From: Todiramphus chloris collaris
Taxonomy: Eukaryota; Chordata; Aves; Coraciiformes; Alcedinidae
Reading direction: 5' to 3'
Assembly: GCA_025345505.1 (NCBI GenBank)
Contig: JANVCC010000270.1
Location: forward strand, 480,263 to 544,262
Length of the DNA stretch: 64,000 nt
Made by a program: the position numbers and the translations under genes. The notes beneath the pieces were generated by a model. That model made no database searches. It saw nothing but the letters and a program-made list of their open reading frames with translations, and had not been told where the DNA came from. Shown here piece by piece: positions 34,601 through 46,770 of this stretch; position 1 is the first letter of the stretch; every line of letters begins with the position of its first letter.

Positions 34601-37600
34601 ATCTTCTCTTTTTTTCTTTTTTTTTTGTTTTCCTTATATCTGGTGCTTGCAGTTACAGAAGCATCTAAAAGCAAAATAATGCTTGGGTTTTAAAACACAG
34701 GCCTGTTTTTCAGAGGTTCACTTTAAAATGAAATATGATTTTTTAAAATTAGAAACATTTCTTAACTTGAAATAGCAATGCCTCATCTGCAGGATGAAAT
34801 AATCATCCTACTAGATAAAACCTGAGGACTGTAGGAATGCTGACAGGTAAGATGTGTTGCTTCTTTTAAAATTCCTATTTCTAGTTACATGCCTTAGCTT
34901 AAATATAGTAATTTTAATCAAAAAGGGGGAAGATGGACTGCTTGCCATCTCTGTTCCATTTTGCAATTAAGGCCCTACTTCATCCCCTTTCTGTGCATTT
35001 GTTTCCATCTGATGAGTACATTATTACCTGTAGAATGATCTAGGTCTTGACTGGATGGCATCATCTGCACATGACCAGGTGGGTGTTAAAGCTCCTTTCA
35101 TCCTCTTAATGGCACACAAGCATCTCTGGGACCTTCAGTGAGAACAGCTGCCTCGCAACAGAGGGACAGCCCTTTTGGGTTTAAGTGCCATCCCTACTCT
35201 TGCCCATTTTGTCCTCCTGGGCCCAGAGCATAGCACTTCTGTCACCTAATCTATTTCTCCTCCTCCATGCTGTTGCCCAGTGTCTGTAGGGCCAGATGCC
35301 AAGGAAAAAGATGGGCTCAGCCCCTCCCATTTCTGTTTCTAGCACAAGTAGCTTAGTGGCTTAGCAGACACATGGGCACAATTGGCTTTGGGGACAGATA
35401 TCTGCCACTTAGAGTCCCCGTGGGAGCTGGCTGTACCTCTGCTGGAACTATTGCAAAAGAACGATGCGTTTGTGTAACCGAGCAGAACCCAGCGGGAGTT
35501 GGTGCTTGGCCCAGGGGGTGTGAGTTCACTTACGGTGCATTAGGAAGATGGGAGATTGATACAGTCTCTTGAATTTGAGCTGGCAAAACACGTTGCTGTA
35601 CAACTCCCCTACCCAGGCTGGTGCTCTCATCATTTTCTGAAGCAGTTGTTGTTGACTCTGAAATTTTCCATGCTTGGTCTTTCTCCAAAGGCAAATTTTG
35701 TTGTCAGGTTTCAGCAGAAACCCTGCTGCTGCTTCTTGGGTGGGAACACGTAGGGAAGAAGGATCTTTTTAAAACATATGAATTTTATCATGCATCCAAA
35801 AGGAAAATGGCTGAAATCTGGTACTTGGAATGAATAAAAGTCATTGCTAATACCATACAGAGCTGTGCTTTTACAGGGCAATATGAAGTGTAGATTCCTT
35901 TAACCCATTTGGTTAAGGTCAAGAATTAAGTGACTCAATGTCCTGGCTGGTTACAGAACTGCTGCTCCTCCCTGCAGAGCTGATTGGGATATTGAGCTAT
36001 GGTTCAATGTTGTTGATTTCAACACGTGATGGATCAACCCCACAATTTAACAGCAACCTCAGTTGTCCAGAGGACTTGCAAGCCCTCCTGGCAGAGTTGT
36101 GCAAGACCACGGGGTTCATTTGTTTTGGTGTGTTTAATGGGGCCGTAACCTTGCCAAGCAAAGAGGAGGACTGCACATCAGTAAGGACAACTTTTTTCCA
36201 ATTTTAGTGCACTGCTGAGATCACACCAATCTTCAAGAGCAGATTTTATTTTAAATTGCTTTTGGTAATATGCCTTTTTGAGGTGTTGGATTACATGTAC
36301 AAAGCTCATGTTTTCACTACATGCACTTAGATAAATCAGGAGTTTTACTTTCTCTGCAACCTTGGAAAAATAGTTTCACCTTTTTTTGTCTGCCTCTGAG
36401 AGGACAAGGAATAAATATTACCTGACAACAAATACTATGTAAAGATAAGAAATCACTGTTGTTATAGAAATATGGAACTATATGAGTTACTGTTTTATTA
36501 CTATCATTACTATTATTGAATTAGTGGCTGTGGAAAAGATCTGTAATGTCAGAGGAAATAGGGGACTGGAAGGAATATTTGTTTGACTGAAAACTGTTAG
36601 ACAATTAAGAATCCTCTTTATGATCCAGTCCAAGAAAAATACTCTGTAAAGTTATATTGGTGGTAATATAGTGATCTTCCTGGTAGCAAAATTGGAGGTA
36701 ATTCTGCTATCATTTCTCATGATTCTTATTACCTACTACTGCACATGTAGCAATCCAGAAGTACCATGAGTCAGTTTGTACCCAAAGTGAACATCAGCAT
36801 CCTTCTTGAAAGCATTCCAGATGTAACCAGGGTCGTAAAACAAAACAGAAAGTTGACGGTTTTATTGTGATGCACATTACAATCAAGCAGTTATCTGATG
36901 GATCATCTTTTTATGATCCATGATGAGAAATATAGCTGTCATATGAGGAATAGATTTCTCATCATAAAACTTACCTCTGTAATTTCAGCACCTGAATAAG
37001 TGCTGCCTCAGGTGCTGGTTGTGCCAGCAAACGCTGCCTGAAGAGTGATTTCCCCATCTGCGTCTCCTCCTCCTCCCCTCTAAATGCACCGTTTGGCAAC
37101 AAGTGTGTTTCTGCAGTTCCTTGAGCAGCTGCTGCTGCTCCAGATCTCCTCTGGGGTAGCTGCTGATGTGGCATGGGGAAAGAGGAGCCTTGGCCAGGTA
37201 TGTGGGTCAGTGCTCCTGCAGGTAGCTGGTGAAGCAATGGGGACTTTAACTCTTTGTGGTGGAGCAAATCACTCCAAGTCCCTGCTGCCACTGGAAGGGG
37301 ATAAATTCATGTAAGTCATTTAACTCAGATTTCCAGTGTAATTAGTGAGAGAAAAGCTCCTAGTTAGGTAGATTTTGTGTCTCTGTGTTGGTTAGGTTCT
37401 TAACTTGGCATCTGGGTTAGATGTCTACAACAGTTCGATGTTCAAATCCCTCGTGCTGTATTTATGTACAACATTTCCTTGACAGAGAAAACAAGACAGA
37501 CATTGAGGGCACAGATGAACAAATCAGGCCCCCAGAAAGCTGCGGTGGTTTCACCACTATCCATAAGGCTGCTGGGATAAATTGCACGGATGTTAGAAGC

Positions 37601-39959
37601 GAGGCGACCTCTTTGTCTGATGTGATGATTGAGCCACAGGAACAGATTTTCCTCTCGAATTGGTGTTGTGGACCCCCTGAGTTCACGAGAAGTTGCACGT
37701 TTCACCGCACTGACAGACACTGTTACACACCGTGCTTTGTTCACCCCTGTTCCACTGCCCCCCTGTAGCCCCGTGCACCTCTGAATCCCTCGGCCTTTGG
37801 CACTTCTGCTGGTGAGGCTTCCAGCTGGGGGTGTGGTTTAGCTGAAATGGGTGCTTTTCACCAAAAGGATAAATTATTCCTATACTACTGTCTGAAAAGG
37901 GTGGATCTGGAGCCAATTTAGTGAGCATAAGTTACAATTGACTTTGGAAGTAATAACTTATGCTTTGAGCTCCCTTAGATGTATAGCCAAGGAGCTGTCT
38001 GACTGCATGTGTTTTTACACATCTTTCAGCTAAATGAGAAATCCAAGTGCAAAACTTAACGTGTGGAGATATCTTGGAGATTTGTGACCTTCCCAGAAAG
38101 ACTTTGGGTCCGTAAACCAGCCAGAGGGTCTCCTGGTTTCATATAACTTTTCTCCTTGTTTTTAATTTGGGGTTTTTTTTGTCACATGTGGTACTTTGGT
38201 AAATAGTAAATGGAGTTTATTACATCTTAATTAATGAATCTGAGTATAATTTGCCCCAGTCCTGGCAAGCAAACTCTGCTGGAATGCTGATTAGTGAAGG
38301 GAGCCAACTTAACACCCTCTTCAGAGATGTGACCAAAGATTGAAGTGTATATATACATATATATATATACACATACACACACGTGTGAAAGGTACAAACG
38401 CCTTAGGAAAGCAAGAGACAGGGATGCATTGAGCTGGGTAGTAGCAAGACAAGGGATGGAGCCTTTGAGGAGATTGGGAGGAAGGTCATGGTGGAAAAGG
38501 AAAGTGTGCAGTAGAAAAATATCAAAGGGTGGTTAAAAAGAGTCATGAATTAAAGATACTGAGAATGCCTGCGGACACTTGGTCCAAGAAGGAACCATGC
38601 TGGATACCTATCCTCATGTTACCTGTTGATGCAGAGAAAATTAAAAAAATTAAACCAAATGCTGAAGTCAAGGAGAAAATCTACTGTTGTGTTTGGTGGT
38701 CTTTTCATCTAGCTAGTGGAAAGAAGACTAAAGATACAGAAAGAGCAGGAATAACGGCAGTTGCAAACAGTTCATTTCTTCCTGCTGTCCACGGTGTGAG
38801 GTTAGCCTGGTGGGATGTCACCAGCGGCGCTGGTGAATGTTACAAAGCCTGGCTGCATTTAGCCCGCTCAGTCACTGCTCAGCCAGGCTCCTGCTGGTTT
38901 CAGTGGGAGTTTGCCTGAGAATGTGCAGGTCCCTCCTCCCCAGCAACGGGAATTCCCTGCCCGAGGATCCCACCAGACAGCTTGAGCTGGTGGGTTGGAT
39001 CGCTGGTGTGCCTCTGGCACGCGGGTCAGCACCTCTGGTGCCGTCAGCTGCACGATTTCCATCCTGAACGTAGAAAGTACTTAGAATTGTGGGAAGAAGA
39101 GCTTTATTTCAGAGAGGCACTGAACTTGTATGAAAATAATAACTTAAGGCACACACCTGAGCAAAAGGTACCCGATGAGAATAAGAACCATCTCCAAATG
39201 TGCTTTTAATATGTGGATTTGAATGTGTTAAACATTATGTACATTGCTGCCCTTATTTTTGTTCTTATGTAGGCAGGCACGAGTCTTCCCTGCGTTGCTC
39301 TTTGCCTAATTCATACCCATGCAAAACACGGACCTAGTAGGAGTAAATCGAGTTGGTTGCACCTTTTGGTTACATACCTGAATAACTATTCTGGATGTAA
39401 AGCAGCTGAAAACAATGGGTTTTTTACCTAATATTTGCATGTCTTCTAACATGAAGGATCACACGTTTCACGCAGTTTGCAGGCAGCAAAGGTCCCGTTA
39501 CTCCCGTAGCTGGCTGGGTTTGTGTGCAATTACCAAAACTGCATGTGCAGTTCCAGTAACTGTGCACAAAAATAGGCTGCAGCAACCTGCTCGGGGTTGT
39601 TAATAACATGGTCCAAAGCCGCAGCCTTTATAAAGGTGTTGGTTTGTGCTGGTTTTGTAACAGAACTGAGCTAGGAATGAGTTTGGTGGTTGACTATTTG
39701 AGCAAAAGCAGGCAAAAATCTACATGTGCTGCGTGAGAGTTTCTGCACCGCCTGCGTATGGTTTAAATACTGAGCTGGGCCAGTGAGCTGATGGGCCAGG
39801 AGAGAGGAGCTGTGCCCAGTGCCCAGCTGTAGGGCATGGTGCAGGTAAGGAACGAGCAGCCGCTGAAATTTTGCATTTAAAGCACGCAGACCTTGAACCA
39901 GCAGTGTCGTAGCGGGGTGCGTGTCTGTGCCGTGAGCGATTCAAAACCAGGCTGCAGTC
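31661..39959. other. Intronic stretch, mostly featureless
   Basis: Single-copy AT-rich DNA holds one microsatellite at 38347. A 90-codon + strand frame at 35938-36207 overlaps a good donor-like sequence (ATCAGTAAGG near 36177), but I recognise no protein in it. No CR1 copy is visible. Confidence 0.45.
38347..38387. repeat. (TA)n/(CA)n microsatellite
   Basis: An alternating TATATACATATA tract passes into ACACACAC and CGTGTG. It is intronic. Confidence 0.93.
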
Positions 39960-40440
39960 GTTCAGAGAATACTTAATCAGCACTTCTCTCTTTTGCATAT
40001 CACTGTTCTCATCAGTTCTAATTCGTGTTTTTTTCCCGCCTCTACAAACTTCTTTGCCTTAAAGGACTCATGAAGGAAATAATTAAAATGTACACAGAGG
40101 AAAACTGTCAGAGCAGAAGGGGCAGAAATCCAAGGTGGTTTAGGGAGGTGCCCCAAACGCTCTTTCGGATGATTATTAATTTTTTTCTGACTATTATTTT
40201 ATGACGCTGTTTATGTTTAATTACTTATGTCTTCCTAACCCGTGTGACAGGCGTAATTTGAAGAGCAATAGTAATGATGGAGCTGTGGAAGTGCCAGCTG
40301 CTGCCTACGTGCTGGAGCAGGCATAGAGCAGGCGGCGTGGGGCGACGGTGCTGCCTCTTGATGAGATCTCAGCTTCTTTCATGCTGATGAAAATGATCCT
40401 GACTGCTGTTATTTAAATATAAATGATGCCAAAAGATGCT
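39960..40440. promoter_or_regulatory. Candidate conserved noncoding element
   Basis: Non-repetitive AT-rich sequence carries many homeodomain-type cores (GATTATTAATTT, TTTAATTACTTATG, AAATAATTAAAATG) and TGACGCTGTTTATG. It is followed by TCATGCTGATGAAAATGATC and an ATTTAAATATAAAT stretch. No open frame is notable. Confidence 0.3.
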
Positions 40441-41770
40441 GTGAAAAGTCAGAGCTCTCTTGGTTCACTGCCTGTATGGAGTAGTAAGTTCATAGGACTT
40501 TACTGCAGCATGTGCTGTTAAAATATACGCTGGGTTAGTTTGAAAAGATGCAGTTGGTTTGCTTGGGTCTTGTTTGTGTAAACTACCAGACAGCCCGTCT
40601 AGGTTGACGTGGTATTTTTTTATATCACTGGACACCTTTAGTCTTTGTATTTTCAAATCAAATCTCGGGACCACAAAAATGAGCAGTTCTGCCATGTACT
40701 GTGTGCTGCTGTGTCCTGAAACTCATTTACAAGCCACAGTGTCATTCTGGGTTGGTTACTAGAGTTTCTGGTTGTTTCGTGTTTCAGGTGTGTGCTGCCG
40801 CAGGGAGATGTAGTGTAGAGGCAGCGAGATGCACATTTGGCAGGTAGTAGAACATCTTCAGAACATGAAGTCTTTTCTAATACTTTTCTAATAGTGAGAT
40901 TTAATTATTAAGTTGTGGGTGCCTTGGCAGAAGTTTATAAAGTGTTGAGCAGCTTTGAGTGCTTTGGGGGTTTTTTTGGTTTGTTTTTGTTTGGTTGGTT
41001 TTTAAATGCATGGGATGATGCACATTTAGAAAGTTTTTGATGAATTCTGATGTGTTTTGGAGTGAAAAAGAAATGAGTGGAGAGGGAAATTGGTCCACTG
41101 CAGGCTGCAGCATCAGTGCACTGCAGGGTCCTTCCTTGCAGGCAACAGCGTGATCCCCACCTGAGCGCACTGGAGTGAAATTTGTTTGTGCTGTGTTGCC
41201 AAGCTTGGAAGTCCTGTAATTAATATTGCATTATCCTTTTTTTTTTTGTTCATGCATTTATTTCATAAAGCAGAAAGTTGTGGGATCCTGTGATTGCACA
41301 AATCTTGACTTTTTGACGTGTTAAGTTTTTGCTCTGACCTTTTATGTGTAGAGAAAATCTTTGAAAAGATGCAAATGAAGTCTTTAGAGCATAGAGGAGA
41401 AACCAATAAGCTCATGAGTTCTGTTACTCGGCAGTCAGTAATAGGGGCCTGAAGAGGAAAAATATTACTAGGGTATTTGATTTTTATGTGAAAGAAGCTA
41501 TAAGAGGAAATCCAGGGGCAGAAATAGAAATGAAAGTTTAGGCAAACAAGAAATACGTGGTAAAGTAAATCACCTGCTGCTGTGTCCCCACTCCTCCTTG
41601 GAGCAGTCTGCTGCTGAGGAGATGCTCACTACAAATCAATGGCAAGGACTTATTCAGGGCAAATTATGCCAGATTATGCTTCGGCAGATTTATCTGCAGT
41701 AAACTATATATCAGAAGGGCGTGGTGGGAGACAGCTTAGGTTCTTTTCCTGCTCCTCCCTCTCATTCCAA

Positions 41771-41855
41771 AGTGTTGGTCAAGTCCCTAAATCGTCCTGC
41801 CTCCCAGCTTTGTCAAAGGGGGATGACAGTACTTTCTTGCCGTTGTAACATCATT
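41771..41855 (+). mobile_element. MIR-like ancient SINE fragment
   Basis: GGTCAAGTCCCTAAATCG, then CTGCCTCCCAGCTTTGTCAA and GGGGGATGACAGTACTTTC follow the MIR core and 3' region pattern (caagtcact..., ...tgcctcagtttc..., aaaatggggataa..agtac). It is diverged, as expected for this old family. Confidence 0.5.
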
Positions 41856-44800
41856 ATTATTGCTTAATTGTATAAAACCTCTCTTGTCCTTCTCTGGTGG
41901 TCCCTTGTAATCGTTGCAGTGCTGCTGTGAAGCAGTTCTATTTTGTCTCAATGATATCACATCTAGTTGAAGCCTTGCTCCTGTTCGGAATGGACTGAAG
42001 CTGCCAAGATGTTTACCTGGCTTCCTTCAGCTGCTTTTCCGATTCTCGGTCGATACGTGACAGTTCTGCCATTAACGGCTTTGCGTGTCCATACGTACTG
42101 CCCCGTCATGTCGGAATAGACCAGACAAGCCAAGCCACACGGTTTATCGGTGACCTGCAGTGGAAAAGAGATGCGAGCTGTGGCTGAACTGTAGCAGAAT
42201 ATTGCAGGAGGTGGTGTTTGACTGTGATAGATTTTTGCAGAAAGGGCTGCTGCTTCGGTGTTTGTGCAGGGTCTGGTGGGACCCTTACCTGGCGTCTCTG
42301 CCCTGCCAAAACCTGAATGAAAAATAGGAGTACTTGTCTGAGGAACAGCTCTGTCTTTCATATTGAAACTTGGCAACAAACAGTTCCTGTGCAAGTGGTC
42401 TCAAGAGACACTTCCCTTGTAAAGGAACCAGGTGATGGATGAGGCATCTCACATTTTGAGCGCTGTACAGGTGAAAGCATTGGGGGCTTCTGAGCCTGTG
42501 CCCACTGCGGTGCGTGGCTGAGCAGTTGGCTTGCCTTTTACTTGTGCAGCCAACAGGGGTTTGGTAAGTAGGGCAGGACCATTAGGAAATGCTAACTGTT
42601 TTCTTTCTATAATGCTCTTTCATATTTGACTGCTGCAGGGTGGAACAATGAAGAATTTTTTGGTAACAGATCAAAAATTCCTTTCTTGTTTAATTGAAAG
42701 TGTTTAAGAGAAGAAGGTCATTGAGAGGACAGATTTCAAGAAGTGGTATTTGCATTTGGTGATACTTTGGAAAGAAACGGAGCATATTCTGCATGCTTTT
42801 GAAGTATATATGGTGAAGGCACTGACAAACCTGCGGAATTTCATAGGCAGCTGCTGTGAACAGTAATAGCAGTAAATGCATCTGCTTTTTACCCTCCTAA
42901 AACTGGCACTGTGAGGAGATCTTTTTGCTCTTTTTAAAACTTATTTCAACATAGTTTCAGCTCTGTCAGCAAACCTCTGCTGTGTTAGTTAAATTGTCTC
43001 CCAAAGCCTGCAATATTCTCCACAAAATTCAGAACCTGAGTGAAAAGAAAGCTGGTGCTGGTGTGTGATGGAGTACACTGGGAAAGAGAAAGGGACAAGT
43101 CCGTATAGATACGTAGAGAATACTCAGGGGGAAATGGGAAAATATTAACGTGAGAAGATTGCCAGCAGAAATAAGGAGAAGATAACAAAAGCTTAGCATG
43201 AGGTGACATATTCTGAGGGTGAGGGAGAGATGAGGAAGTTGGGCCACGTTTAAGAGGATGTTTGTGAGGAACAGGAGAATAATGCTCAAAAGATAAATAT
43301 GAGGAGCTTGAGTGAGAGAGAGAGATATTGGGAGAGACACCAAATTAGGAAAGAAAAATGTCTTGCAATAAAAGAGATAAATGGGTTTCTACAGGGAAAT
43401 AAATTAGACAAAACATAGGAAAAAATTAACCAAGGAAAGAGAGAAATTGAATACCAAGGGAAAGATGGATGAAAACAAAATACTGATCTATAGAATAAAA
43501 TAGTTCTATTAATATTATCAATTTCTTGGAATGTTCTGTGGTGAGTTGGATGTCTACTCTGAAAGTGAAAGATAGAATAGAAAAAAAACCCTGATTTTTT
43601 TTCAAGGCTTTCCTGTGCAGGAAATGTAATAGGAAGTTATTTTTATTAATGAAGATCAGAGAACACACAAAAACAAACTACCAAGAATGGTGTGGAAAAT
43701 CTGGTTATTTTTCCAGTCAGACCAGAAGAATCTGTGGCCATTGTCCAGCAAAAGCCTTAAGGGTCAGGTTATTAAGCAGCAGGATCGGTGAAGGGAGTGG
43801 CTGTTGGGATCTGCACGTCTTCAGATACACACCAGCCAACTTATATTAACAGACGTAAATATCCTGAGCACCACGTAGCCAATCTCTGTAGCCATTCACT
43901 AATTGCTGAGCAGTATTTTTCCACTGAGACCATCAGGTTACACTGGCCACCACAAAGCAATGATGCCGAAGAGCCAGAGCAGGGAGAGCCTTGGGCAGAT
44001 GAAGGGAGTGCTGGGGGTTGTTGGGCAGAGCAAACCCCTCTGGTCAGCATGGCCGTGGTGCTGAGCGTGCTGGGAGGGCTTTATCCTTCCAAAAGCTGAG
44101 AGGTGCTGCACCATACTCGGTCCACATCCCTAACACATTGTAAGGAACTGTGACACGTGGGAGCAGGGAGCACAGTGCCTTTATCTGCAGTAAGAGTGTG
44201 GTTTTCATCTGCAGAGGAAATGGCCAGCAGACCACCGTGCCTGGGCTTCCCAGTGGCCAGTGTTTTATCTTTGCAGTCTTGGTCAAACCCACGTGCAGAA
44301 TAGAAACACTTGTTTATGGGCAGGAAACACAGAAGCCTTTTCATGGATAAAGCATGAGCTTGAAGTGCTAAACATGACCCGCTTTGTTGTACGCCAGTAC
44401 CTGCAAAGGGTTATTCTTTGTAGTGTCCTACTTGGACTCAAGCACTAAACCTTTCATCAAAGTAAATCTGATTATTTTGCACATGGTTTTCCTGAAAGGA
44501 TGTTATGATTTTCTAGATGTTTGGTGGCTGGTGATAAATTAGGCTTTTATGATGTCATGTGAAAGGCCACTGCTTGGACTTCCTTCTCTATCAGGCATGC
44601 TGGAGAATACATTTGGGACATACTCAGAATCAGAAATGATCCTACCTTGCTTTATTTTAACCCTTTTGTGGGCTGTTGATGGCTTTCTCACTAGAGCTGT
44701 TCAGGCAAGGACAGCTTCGCTGCAGCTGGCAGGAGCCCTGTGGGATCCCGTCCTGAGTCCCCTCCATATACTCTGTGTGAAATGGATTTTCATTTTTTTT

Positions 44801-45420
44801 ATATATATATGAAAAGGGTTTTCAAATTAGATTGGGGGTTTTAGTGAGAAGCTGGAATGCAGTGAGAGATGGGGGGAAGGTGATGCATCCCATAAATTAG
44901 GTCAGGTTTATGACCATGTAGAGGGTATCTGCTTCTAAAAAAACAGCCAGCAGTAAAGTATTTTATACCAGTTAATCCATAGCAGGGAGGAAGACTGGAA
45001 GAGAGAAGTGTCCACCCCCTCTCTGTCCTTCCCCCACAGTCTTCCCACAAGCGTCAGGGGACAGAGGTTCATGTATCAGTGTAACAGGTAAGGAAGGGGG
45101 AGGGTCAGAGCTCCTGCCTGACCTGAACCACAGCCAAGCCTTCAGAGTAGTGGCATCAGCACTGGACATGGGGCAAAGACAGCAACTGCTGTCACAGGTG
45201 GGTTAGAATTTTCAAATCACATGCTCTTTAATGAAAATTTACTATTTGAGTGAATTAATATTTTTATTAGGGTAAATATAATAGCACAACCTTCCAAACA
45301 GAATTTCAGTATCATTTTGATGTTAACATAACAAATACCTAGGGGTAGTAAAATCAGCACAATCAATGCATATCCCATACAGGATAAAGAATTCATCCTG
45401 TGGAGCAGTAATATCCCACT
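41856..45420. other. Intronic stretch with purine-rich segment
   Basis: Between about 43050 and 43460 the + strand is strongly purine-rich (many GAGA, GGAA and AAAG words), which opens long frames on the - strand. No repeat family or exon was recognised elsewhere. Confidence 0.45.
44793..44810. repeat. T8 plus (AT)5 simple repeat
   Basis: A short homopolymer joins an AT dinucleotide repeat in the GMDS intron. Confidence 0.85.
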
Positions 45421-45795
45421 AATCATAGAATCACAGACTGGTTTGGGTGGGAAGGGACCTTCCAAGGTCATCTGGTCCACCCCCCTGCAGGGAGCAGGGC
45501 CATCTGCAGCTAGAGCAGGGTGCTCAGAGCCCCGGGCAACCTCCCCTGCAATGGTGCCAGGGATGGGGCAGCCACCACCTCTCTGGGCAGCCTGGCACAG
45601 CCTCTCCCCACCCTCAGCACCAACAATTTCTCCCTTCTCCAGTCTGAATCTCCCTCTTTTAGTTTCAAACCTTGTCACTCTTTGTCCTGCCCCAACAGGC
45701 CCTGCTCAAAAGTCTGTCCCCATCTTTCTGACGGGCCCCCTTTAAGTACTGGAAGGCCACAAGGTCTCCCAGAACTGGACCTCAGGGCAAACAGG
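45421..45795 (-). mobile_element. CR1 LINE 3' fragment (antisense to the window)
   Basis: Starting AATCATAGAATCACAGACTG, this stretch reads as the reverse complement of a CR1 3' end: GGGAAGGGACCTTCCAAGG, then the TGCTCAGAGCCCCG block, CCACCTCTCTGGGCAGCCTG, CAACAGGCCCTGCTCAAAAG and AAGTACTGGAAGGCCACAAG. The terminal octamer-type repeat of CR1 (ATTCTRTG units) is at the left end, so the element points left. It is 5'-truncated, as most CR1 copies are. The boundary near 45795 is approximate, because an internal deletion appears after GGTCTCCC. Confidence 0.9.
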
Positions 45796-45944
45796 GAGGG
45801 AGGGAGGGAAGCACCCACCTTGATGCAGCCAGCTGTGGAAACTTTGCTGTTGGCAGCAGCAGGACTCTTCCTGCTGCCAGGGAATGCCCTTCAGCCCATC
45901 TCGCGCCTGGGATCTTGAAAAGCACCCATGGGCCAACATGCTGT

Positions 45945-46165
45945 GGGATGGAAAAAATTCTTTGGTGTGAGGGTGTGGGAGGCTGGTCCAGGCTGCCCAG
46001 AGAGGCTGTGGAGTCTCCTTCTCTGGAGAGATTCCCACCCCGGCTGGACCCTGCGCTGCTGGGCCCCTGCTCTGGGTGCCCCTGCTGGATGGAGCAGGGG
46101 GGACACCAGGGCATCTCCAGAGGGCCCTGCCAACCCCACCACGCTGGGGTTCTGTGGGAAGCCTG
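45945..46165 (+). mobile_element. CR1 LINE 3' fragment (second copy, opposite orientation)
   Basis: The sequence from AATTCTTTGGTGTGAGGG through CCAGGCTGCCCAGAGAGGCT, CTCTGGAGAGATTCC and CATCTCCAGAGGGCCCTGCC to GGGTTCTGTGGGA follows the sense strand of a CR1 3' region. It is diverged and lacks a clean terminal octamer repeat. It lies about 150 bases from an oppositely oriented CR1 copy, so the two form a tail-out inverted pair. Confidence 0.8.
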
Positions 46166-46199
46166 GTGCAGAGCTTTGCCGCTCCCCGTGCGGGACGGC

Positions 46200-46330
46200 T
46201 CCTGATGAGCGAGCTCAGCTCCAGATCCAAAGTCAGTAAAATTCAGCACTGGCTTCATGGATATCGGGCTGTAATTGGGGAGGAATTTTATCTGGCTCGA
46301 GGGACAGCACTGGCCAAGATGTTTTCTCAG
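46200..46330. promoter_or_regulatory. Candidate regulatory element left of intronic CpG patch
   Basis: AGTAAAATTCAGCACTGGC, CGGGCTGTAATTGGGG and GGAATTTTATCTGGC are complex single-copy sequence just right of the CR1 pair and just left of a CpG-rich patch. Confidence 0.25.
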
Positions 46331-46359
46331 GCTTCGCTTGGCAGATGGACAGGTCTGAG

Positions 46360-46640
46360 TGACGCTCGGCCCTGCGAGGGGCTCTCACGCTGGCAGCTCC
46401 GCGGGCGCTTGCCCCGTGGCCGAGGCCTCACCCTATAACCATTCACTAATTGCCCCAGCGCCGAGCGAGCCCCTTTCCCAGAGCAGAGCGTTGCTCCCGG
46501 CCTCCAGCTGCCAGCGGGCAGTGCCGCCCGTCCCGCGCACACCGGGCAGCTCGGCGACTTCTTCGCCTCTGCGCTCGCCCGCCACTGCAGAGGTCTGGCT
46601 CTGGGCTGAGGGCATCAGCGGCGGGAGGGCAAGAGGAGAA
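46360..46640. promoter_or_regulatory. Intronic CpG-rich patch (possible orphan CpG island)
   Basis: This patch is about 280 bases of GC-rich, CG-dense sequence (CAGCGCCGAGCGAGCCCC, CTCGGCGACTTCTTCGCC, CTGCGCTCGCCCGCC) in a CpG-poor intron. It is bounded on the right by a GATA/forkhead motif cluster. No exon or open frame is convincing. Confidence 0.45.
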
Positions 46641-46659
46641 AGGAGGGAGAGCAGCTCCA

Positions 46660-46770
46660 GCACCCTTATCATTGCCCTGATGTTTATTGCCGCTCTGAGC
46701 TCATTTGCCTTAACCCTTCGGAATCCAGTCAAATTAAAGATTATCAAGCCGATAAGATAAAGCCGCTGTC
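46660..46770. promoter_or_regulatory. GATA-motif cluster with forkhead site
   Basis: TTATC at 46666-46670 and 46741-46745 and tandem GATAAGATAA at 46751-46760 give four GATA cores in 95 bases. TGTTTATT at 46681-46688 fits a forkhead site. A GCTCATTTGCCTTAACCC core lies between them. It adjoins a CpG-rich patch, so an enhancer or promoter is plausible. Confidence 0.4.

Noticed and set aside
35938-36207. A 90-codon frame with a donor-like ATCAGTAAGG, considered as an exon or a retroelement remnant
   Set aside because: No matching family recognised, the upstream acceptor is weak, and it does not fit any part of GMDS.
43892-46453. CCATTCACTAATTGC found both at 43892-43906 and 46439-46453
   Set aside because: A shared 15-mer is expected about once or twice by chance in a window of this size, and the flanks do not match.
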